Source: Kalaharituber pfeilii | Taxonomy: Eukaryota > Ascomycota > Pezizomycetes > Pezizales > Pezizaceae | Assembly (NCBI GenBank): GCA_015179045.1 | Contig: WHUZ01000002.1 | Location: 1,674,001-1,738,000, forward strand | Reading direction: 5' to 3' | Length of the DNA stretch: 64,000 nucleotides | Notes under the pieces: generated by a model | What the model was told of the DNA's origin: nothing | Database searches by the model: none | What the model saw: the letters and a program-made list of their open reading frames with translations, nothing else | In this document: one piece after another, positions 57,094 to 64,000 of the stretch | How the letters are laid out: every line of letters begins with the position of its first letter | How positions within the stretch are numbered: the stretch's first letter is position 1 | Made by a program: the position numbers and the translations under genes

Positions 57094-58740
57094 ATGCCTA
57101 CCGTATCAATTAGGCCCCGAGAGTCCATCTCGGTGGGAATTATTGGGATGGGGGACATGGGCAAGATGTATGCTATGCTGATAAGTCAGGCAGGCTGGAA
57201 GTATGTCTCCAATTTTCCCACTTCCCGCTATATTACTCATACCGATGCGCAGAGTTAATGCTTGCGACCGAGACGAGAAATACGATACGTTAAAAGAAGA
57301 GTATAAGGGTAAGAGCACTCAAAGCCCTCCTATGCCCTCGACTGACATATTAGAGATTCCAAATATCACAATTCTCCGAAATGGCCATTTTGTCTCCCGC
57401 CAGAGTGACTATATAATCTATAGTGTAGAGGCGGAGAATATTGGGAAGGTGGTTGCCATTTATGGACCTTGTATTTACCCCCAGAACTATTTCCTCAATT
57501 CTTTTAATGTCTGACCAACTAATTTGTGTCACCAGCAACAAAACTCGGAGCCATAGTTGGTGGCCAAACTTCTTGCAAAGCGCCGGAGATTGCTGCGTTT
57601 GAGAAGCATCTACCGGAGGATGTTGACATTGTCAGCTGCCATAGCTTACATGGGCCAAATGTTGACCCTAGGGGTCAGCCGTTGGTAAGGCTATTGATTT
57701 GTCAATTGGAAATATAATTGATGTCAATGCCTCTCTAGGCCCTCATCAAACATCGTTCCTCACAAGAGTCCTATAGCCTAGTTGAGGAAATCCTTACCTG
57801 CTTTGGGTCAAAAATCGTTCATCTCAGTGCAGCAGAGCATGATCGAATCACTGCGGACACTCAAGCTGTTACTCATGCAGCCTTCTTAAGGTATTACCCA
57901 TCCTAGGGACATGTAGAAACCCCTCGCTGAAATCATCAAAGCATGGGCGCAGCATGGCACGCCAATGGCCACTTCCCCTGGGAAATCAACCGCTGGTCTG
58001 CCGGTATCGAGAACATCAAAATCAATGTCACTCTCCGCATCTACTCCAACAAATGGCATGTGTACGCTGGCCTTGCAATTCTTAACCCCTCCGCACGGCT
58101 ACAAATAAGGCAATACGCCAGCTCAGTCACCAGTCTCTTCAAACTCATGATATCCGACGAGCGCGCCGAATTTGAACGCCGTGTCCGCACCGCCGGCGAA
58201 TTCATCTTTGGGAGCCGTAACCAATCCCCCAAAAAACAAGAGCTTCTTCTCCGTGACTCCATTCTCGAAAAATATTCTCTGTCGTCCCTTCCCCCAATCC
58301 CAACGAAACCAAATTCCCACCTCTCGCTTCTTGCCATGGTTGACTCCTGGCACAAATGCGGCATCTCACCATATGACCATATCATCTGCTCCACCCCGCT
58401 CTTCCGCCTGTGGCTTGGCGCAGCCGAGTACCTCTTCCGTCAACCGAAGCTTCTCGATGACTGCATCAATGCTGCGCTTATAGAACATTCTTTCCGAGAG
58501 GATGACATAGAGTTCACATTTGCGGCCAGAGCGTGGTCTCAGGCCGTTGAAGATGGGGATTTCGATGCATATAGGAGGAGGTTTATGGCAACGCAGAAGT
58601 TCTTCGAGGAGAAGGGGAGGCTGAAGGAAGCAGTGATGGTGGGGAACGAGATGATCAAGACAATTTTATTGAGGACAAAAGAGTTGGAGGAGGAGGAGGG
58701 GAGGCTGCAGGTGAAGGGGGAGAAAAGAACGGAGGAATAA
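57094..58740 (+). CDS. TYR1: Prephenate dehydrogenase (NADP+)
   Basis: Converts prephenate to 4-hydroxyphenylpyruvate in tyrosine biosynthesis. Exons 57094-57200, 57253-57308, 57354-57470, 57536-57684, 57739-57890 and 57942-58740 are all in phase, giving 459 aa. The Rossmann fold starts with VGIIGMGDMGKMYAMLISQA (GxGxMG). Then SRQSDYIIYSVEAENIGKVV, GAIVGGQTSCKAPEIAAFEK, and the catalytic region DIVSCHSLHGPNVDPRGQPL. Next is HDRITADTQAVTHAAFLSMG and AWHANGHFPWEINRWSAGIE. The helical C-terminal half is in the last exon and ends in a Glu-rich tail. Length and order match fungal Tyr1. Confidence 0.95.
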
Positions 58741-60761
58741 GATTAAAAGGTAGGGATTGTTTATGCGGGAGGCTGAGCATTATAGGCATGAGAATACAGG
58801 GGGTTGTGGGTATGTGAATGTTGAGAAAAGGTTATGGATGACTTTTGTGCAATGTAACTTTTATCTCCAGAACGATGAATATCTTGCGAATTGAAGAGAA
58901 TGTTTACATGGCTTTTGATGAGGTCCCGGAGTCGGAATTGCAAAAAAAATAAACTACATATCTGTATTTTGATAGTATGTCATTGTGCTCTGCACCTTTG
59001 CGCAACCGACAACATGCATCTTTGCACCCCACAACGCACAGGCATTTTGCTGGTTGGTGATCATCTCTGACACATATGCGTATTGGATTCCAACCTTGTC
59101 ATTGGTATTCATATCTCTTTTAGGCCTAACTTGGTGCCATTAATGTGTTCGTTGACTGTTTTCAAACCAGTATCCATCCTTTTGTTCATTTTGTTGCAAT
59201 CTGACTTCTTGTACTGATAGTTTTTGATGTCAAAGTAGTATACCAATAACAAACTAAAACGGCAGGGCTGTTGTTCTCGTTCCCGCAGGACCGGCATGTG
59301 TGGTACCCATTAAACAATAACCTGCATCATCCAATCCTTGTACCCCTCCTTCATGAAAAGATACGTACACTCAGACACCATGCTTTCTGTTAGTAGAAGA
59401 AACAACTGTATTGAATTTATTAATCTCGGTACAATGTTAACCTGCCAAACCAGAAATATGTCCTTTACTTGCATCTGGATATTCGGGTAATCACAAAAAC
59501 CTACCGTTTTGTGTGATATTACTAATAATTTCCATAAGCGTTATGTATATACTGAAGGGGTTGCTGAAGGTGCCGAACGCTGAAGGGGCTGTCCGAGGGG
59601 CTGCTGAGCGGAGAAGTACGATTGAGAGCGGTATGAGACTAGATTGAAAGGTGGTGGAGGAGGCCGATTTAAGAGGCCTAGGTTTTTTTCTACTTGTGTG
59701 AAGTGACCCTTGCCTTGGTTGAAGCGGAACGCGGTTATCTCTAGTGATGGAGTGTTCTCGTACCCGGAGGTAACAACAAGCGCCATGTAGAAGAGCGGTC
59801 GTCCCGCATCTTAAAAGTAAATAAGATGGACTGTAGTGCTCCGGTTCCAACCATGATCCATTGGGAGTTGGAACCGGGGACAACTCGTTTTGATTTTTCT
59901 TTTTTCAGAAAAAAGTACCATGACCTGGCCGGTGCATAACTGGCCGCTCGAAGTCTGTGTTACGCAATTAATTTGCATGCTGTGTAAGTTACTCTCGAAT
60001 GCAACTCCTATGCAGTGAAATATGCACATCGCATCTAGAGCTCAACCCGTACTCGAGTACGTTGTGAAATTTACCCTGAACTGCATCTCTGTGGGCTTTA
60101 GTCCCTGGACACGTGACACACTAGTAGACTGTTTAGTTAGCAATGAATTATCTTGAGCGAGAATCAAACCCATCTCTGCCCGCGAAATTCAGCTCCCAGG
60201 ATATACAAACTTACGTACATACGTACATAGCCACACTCAGTGCGTTTATGACTCTGAATTCATGCTGTGTCATTTGCCCTCAACTACTCTTGCCTTCTTT
60301 ATGCACTGAGGTCAACTCATACTGTCATAAACCTGGAGCGCTCTAGCCCAGCTCGGCCCAACTACTGTAGTCTACGTCTCATGCAAAGCCCAGCGCTCTT
60401 GGCTCCTGAACTTTTTTGGTGTACCTATTCTTCGTGGCTGGTTGCTCGCTGGATGCTTCTGTGGCATATCATAGGGAATTTACAATCTAGTACGAACTTA
60501 GCGTAGTGTTAACAGTGTCCTTTACTTCATCGTTGGGTGATGCATAGCTAAGTGGTTCTTCCTGTATAGGGCAGGGGCTCATTCTCTTGATGTAATAAAG
60601 TGCCACGGACACGAGCAAATAGAGTGGTATATCCTAAGTATTTAATGAAAGCAAGTTTCAATGTAGCATTCCTGTAATCAGAAGGTACAAACAAATATAT
60701 CTTGTAATACAAAATGAACTGAAAGGTGTTCCCAAAAGTTAGGTATCACAGCCCACCAAGC
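58741..60761. other. Gene-poor spacer between TYR1 and APC11
   Basis: 2 kb with small ORFs lacking motifs. Two overlapping minus-strand frames at 59491-59883 (one with a Pro run, LLNRPPPPPFN) are not recognisable. A B-box-like element on the minus strand at about 60158-60172 has no partner. No gene is supported. Confidence 0.4.
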
Positions 60762-61140
60762 TCATTGATCAATGTATTCAAACTTTTGACGACACATCGG
60801 ACACAGTCCTCGTGAACTCTCGGTATGTATCCAATCGAGCAAACAATGCTAATTCCTCATTAACTCCATATCAAGAATGCATGCACATGGGAAGCTTGCC
60901 ATGTGAAAAGAATGCCCACACTTTCCAACCACTGTCACAGCATTTTGGTCAGAAAACCCAGTTGTTTTTTTTCTAAGATAACAGGCTAGGAATCATACAA
61001 AGAGAACAATCGTCGCCAGGAAATCGACAATTTGGGCACGTGCCATCAAATTGGACACGGCAAATACCGCATACTTCGTCTTCAGGAACGTCCCATTTCC
61101 ACGATGCGACCGCATTCCAAGTTTTGATTTTAACTTTCAT
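60762..61140 (-). CDS. APC11: Anaphase-promoting complex RING-H2 subunit 11
   Basis: Catalytic RING of the APC/C ubiquitin ligase; recruits E2 enzymes for cyclin and securin degradation. Minus-strand exons are 61140-60999, 60931-60900 and 60848-60762 (86 aa, the family's normal size). It reads MKVKIKTWNAVASWKWDVPE, then DEVCGICRVQFDGTCPNC and PGDDCSLLVGKCGHSFHM, then HCLLDWIHTESSRGLCPMCR. All zinc ligands of the extended RING-H2 are present. The first intron is GT-AG (67 nt). The second (60849-60899) begins GCAAGC directly after the ATG of HSFHM and ends in TTAG; this GC-AG intron is the only splice that restores HSFHM-HCLLDW. The ORF is too short and split to be seen as one frame. Confidence 0.93.
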
Positions 61141-61628
61141 GGTTGAAGCTAGAGATGCAATGTAGGCTGTGTTGTTTGTGTAGAGGTACCTAAGTATGTA
61201 TAGGGGTCAAATGGGCGGCTAGGGCTTCGCGACGGTTCCTTGTGGTGCAGAAATCTGTGGCGGGCATCAAGGTAGTTGAGGTTAACTCACAGTCCTCTCA
61301 TAAGAAGTACTCGTGCAAGCAACACCCGCACCATCTCCGGAGGGAAGAAGTACTTGCACTAGGAAGACGAACATCAATGCATATGCGAACAAAAGCAAAT
61401 ACATAATAAGAGGCTCTCCATGGATTGTAGGAGTGTTAATTACTGTGATACTAGTTAACATGTCCCTCATTATGTACCCAACACCCACATCCCAATTCCC
61501 AACGTTATTACTCCGCACAACTTAAACCCCACAGTACCTTGTCGCCCCTCCCCCAGTTTTCATTTACATACCACCACCGCCTTCATTTGGCTGTGCTGAA
61601 GTAACATATCCCAAGGGCAACAATTCAA
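61141..61628. promoter_or_regulatory. Divergent promoter region between APC11 and TUM1
   Basis: 488 nt separate the divergent start codons. A short ORF pair at 61282-61525 has no motif. C-rich stretches lie at 61525-61560. Promoter by position. Confidence 0.4.
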
Positions 61629-62812
61629 ATGCCTGGTTCAACTCTTCTCAAGTTTAGGCCATTTCTCTTCAGTTTCCAACACCCAAAGAGCTTTTGTTCT
61701 GCGCGGATGTCTCGTTCATTCAGTTCCTTCATAATTACCCCGAAGGAGCTTCTCAATCAGCTCGAGTCAAATCCCCCACCTTCTACGCACCACACTCCGC
61801 GAACTATTCCAGTGTCAGCTGAATGGTTTCTCCCGAATGATGGGAGAAATGGATACGAGGAGTTTCTGAAGCTCAGAATCCCTGGTGCAAGATTTTTTGA
61901 TCTCGATGCCGTGAAGGACCCAGATAGCCCGTATCCACATATGGTTCCCACAGCGCCAATATTTGCGGAAGCCATGAAGAAGATGGGAATTGCGAGAGAA
62001 GATACGGTAGATAGTTCGCCATCAAAAAATTGATAGCGCAGAAAGATTCTAATGTTTGTTGGCTTCAAAGGTCGTCGTCTATGACAGCCCTGCTCTTGGT
62101 ATATTCTCTGCCCCTAGAGCAGCATGGACTTTCAAAGTCTTTGGTCACCCCAATGTTCATCTTCTTAACAACTTCAAGCAATGGGTTGATGAACGCTATC
62201 CTACTGAAAAAGGCCCAGAAGGAAGAATTGAGAGATCATCCTATCCATTGGTAGAACCAGATGAGAAGATGATTGCCAGGTTTGAAGAAATAAAAAGCAT
62301 TGCACAAAGCGAGGAAAATGGCAAGACAATACAAATTATCGATGCAAGGCCTCATGGGAGATGGCTGGGGAAAGATCCGGAGCCACGGCCAGGTCTGTAT
62401 GAGAGGCTGCCTTCTTCTTGTGGTGACACTTATTTTTAACATGTAATTTTTATCAGGTCTTTCTTCTGGACATATCCCTCAATCTATCAGTCTTCCCTTC
62501 AGTAGTTTAGTGGACCCAGTAACTAAAAAACTGAAGCATGCTACCGAGCTCAAGGAAATACTACTTGGTAGTGGGATTAATCCATCAAAGGACGTGGAGA
62601 AAAGGCTTATGTGTGGAACTGGTGTCACTGCAGTTGTTGTTGAGGTTGCTATGGAAGAGGCCGGAATTGACGGCGTCAAGAAGGTCTATGATGGTTCCTG
62701 GACGTAAGTATACAAGAAAGATCCATTTCTAGCATCCGTCCAGCTAATAGTCCATTACAGGGAATGGGCCCAGAGAGTCGATGAGGCCAGTGGGTTAATT
62801 GTTAAATCATAA
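61629..62812 (+). CDS. TUM1: Thiosulfate/3-mercaptopyruvate sulfurtransferase (double rhodanese)
   Basis: Transfers sulfane sulfur; yeast Tum1 feeds tRNA thiolation. Exons 61629-62006, 62071-62392, 62457-62703 and 62761-62812 join in phase to give 332 aa. The first 30 residues are basic/hydroxylated (MPGSTLLKFRPFLFSFQHP), suggesting mitochondrial import; a downstream Met (about residue 27) could give a cytosolic form. N-terminal rhodanese: IPVSAEWFLPNDGRNGYEEF, PGARFFDLDAVKDPDSPYPH, VVVYDSPALGIFSAPRAAWT. C-terminal rhodanese: IQIIDARPHGRWLGKDPEPR, SSGHIPQSISLPFSSL, and the active-site loop MCGTGVTAVVVEVAMEEAG with the catalytic Cys. Ends in DGSWTEWAQRVDEASGLIV. Confidence 0.94.
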
Positions 62813-63415
62813 GACACTGAGAAAGCACCTCTGATTGTGGGGACTTGACTCAGAGATTGTTTTTCTTGTTGAAGCAATTTCAAAAAAATCTGTGAACCAA
62901 TTTCATACGCTATTTGTGAATCTGTGCAACAATATGGTTTGAAGTGCTGAAACATACAGCTTTCCAGTTGATCTGAGTTCGACAAATATTTATGGTATGC
63001 AAGTCAACTCAACATCTGGCATAATTAGAGAATATTAACCACTATATCGGTTGGTTGAATTGCATTTCCATAGGGGCACCGAACAGCGCATTACTACTGC
63101 TGATTTGTACGAGTATTGAAGTTTCCAGACATTTAGCTCTACACCGATTAGAATGGGTGGGTAGAATAATACGTCAATCACGTGCGCGCCGTACCTAGCG
63201 GCTGGGCACGAGACTAATGGGTGGGGTAATTCTGAGAACAGGGGCTGGGTTAATTATTTTCCATTACCTCTCCTCTCGTTAGCTCGTTTGAAGGGTGCCG
63301 GAAAATCGTGTCTCACTAGTGCATTCGGCCCGTATTCGAATTGTGGGGAAGGGAATAGATTACTCTGTACGGAGTACGGTACGTCTTTTGCTATTATGGT
63401 GCCGGCAGCTTAGTA
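62813..63415. other. Spacer downstream of TUM1
   Basis: 600 nt without a supported gene. The region just before 63416 contains a GTACGGAGTACGGTACG palindromic cluster adjacent to the MITE. Confidence 0.35.
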
Positions 63416-63528
63416 CTCGCTGGTTCGGAAAGTAATGGAACGCTGCATAAAAATATGCAACATTTCAAAAGGCGATTAGTACATACGCTTTATGCAGCGT
63501 TCCAATACATACTTTCCGAATCAGCGAG
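63416..63528. mobile_element. 113-bp MITE-like element with imperfect inverted repeats and TA flanks
   Basis: Left arm CTCGCTGGTTCGGAAAGTA (63416 on) then ATGGAACGCTGCATAAA is matched by the reverse complement of the right arm ending at 63528. One G/A change and a 5-nt insertion (TGTAT) occur in the right arm. TA flanks both ends (63414-63415 and 63529-63530). No internal coding capacity. End sequence resembles Tc1/mariner-type repeats. Confidence 0.75.
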
Positions 63529-64000
63529 TACTTTGGGAGTACTCCCGAGAACTCTAAGCTTAATGTGCAAGCTAGCTTTGAGACATTAGCAAGTTGCGAT
63601 CTCCGATAGACACTTTTCCTGTATTTCTCGTGTCTTACTATTTCTTTACCGTCAACCATTGTACCCGAGATGAATTTCTACTTGCTGAGGCTTCTATTTC
63701 CTTTTTAAATCTTCCATAAACCTTGCATCCACGGAGGCCAATCATACTCCGATTGACAAACATATGAAGGCTGCACTAATATCAGAACATCAGGCATTAC
63801 CTCAGGCAGAAAAGAAAAATAGAAAAGGGATTGGATCGATGAATGAGGGCTTGTTAATGATTTCTAGAATCCCACTGATAATACTACTTGATTTATCTTA
63901 CCATCCGAATGCCATGTCACTTTGGGATTTGCCAAGACTCCAGCACTCACAGTTCAAGTGCCCCACTGTACTGAGCACACAGGTATTCACTATACCTATT
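63529..64000. other. Right-end sequence
   Basis: No supported gene within the window. Only short motif-free ORFs are present. Confidence 0.3.

Noticed and set aside
59491..59883. Two overlapping minus-strand ORFs, one with a proline run
   Set aside because: No domain, no start context, and no extension by splicing; could be remnants of an orphan gene but not supportable.
60140..60200. B-box-like GGGTTTGATTCTC on the minus strand
   Set aside because: No A box upstream and no clover-leaf pairing, so not a tRNA.
1..64000. CRISPR arrays, bacterial operons, ribosome-binding sites, phage attachment sites
   Set aside because: The sequence is eukaryotic nuclear DNA; no spaced direct-repeat arrays or prokaryotic signals are present.

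Overview
This is nuclear DNA from a filamentous ascomycete. Short spliceosomal introns (about 49 to 200 nt, GT..AG, several with TACTAAC/TGCTAAC-like branch sites), compact Pezizomycotina-type housekeeping genes and degraded copia, LINE and DNA-transposon remnants all fit. The intron density (nine in the transketolase gene), the Crinkler-like and fungal-NLR-like fragments and the kind of PD-(D/E)XK-like orphan present suggest Pezizomycetes (truffle/morel relatives), but that is an inference.

Layout. 0-6 kb: repeat-rich left end with a copia RNase H relic, a TA-flanked MITE, the V-ATPase proteolipid gene VMA3, a 15-bp minisatellite, and a LINE ORF1 fragment whose poly(A) abuts an antisense Crinkler-like fragment. 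6.7-18.2 kb: MBP1-type APSES/ankyrin cell-cycle regulator (-), a GFA-family gene with a one-base frameshift, a coiled-coil golgin-like gene (-), a small MITE, and transketolase TKL1. 18.2-25 kb: gene-poor, holding MAF1 and a truncated NLR-like N-terminal fragment. 24.9-34.3 kb: VPS72/SWC2 (-), mitoribosomal mS35, complex I 9.5 kDa subunit (-), and the spliceosome-disassembly factor NTR1. 34.3-46 kb: a long spacer, FBP1, an aldo/keto reductase (-) with a one-base frameshift, another MITE, and a PIC2-type phosphate carrier. 46-50.3 kb: dynamitin (-) and ATP synthase gamma ATP3 (-). 50.9-56.5 kb: accessory island with a PIF1-like helicase relic, a 106-bp tandem duplication, a frameshifted PD-(D/E)XK-like gene and an orphan coiled-coil gene. 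57-64 kb: prephenate dehydrogenase TYR1, APC11 (-) with a GC-AG intron, sulfurtransferase TUM1 and a terminal MITE.

The genes are independent eukaryotic transcription units; there are no operons. Shared themes are central carbon metabolism (TKL1, FBP1), mitochondrial energy supply (9.5 kDa subunit, ATP3, PIC2, mS35), cell cycle and transcription control (MBP1, APC11, MAF1, VPS72) and splicing (NTR1). Exon boundaries were derived by hand from splice consensus, phase and conserved motifs. Five coding regions carry frameshifts within otherwise conserved reading; whether these are consensus errors or real lesions is the main uncertainty.
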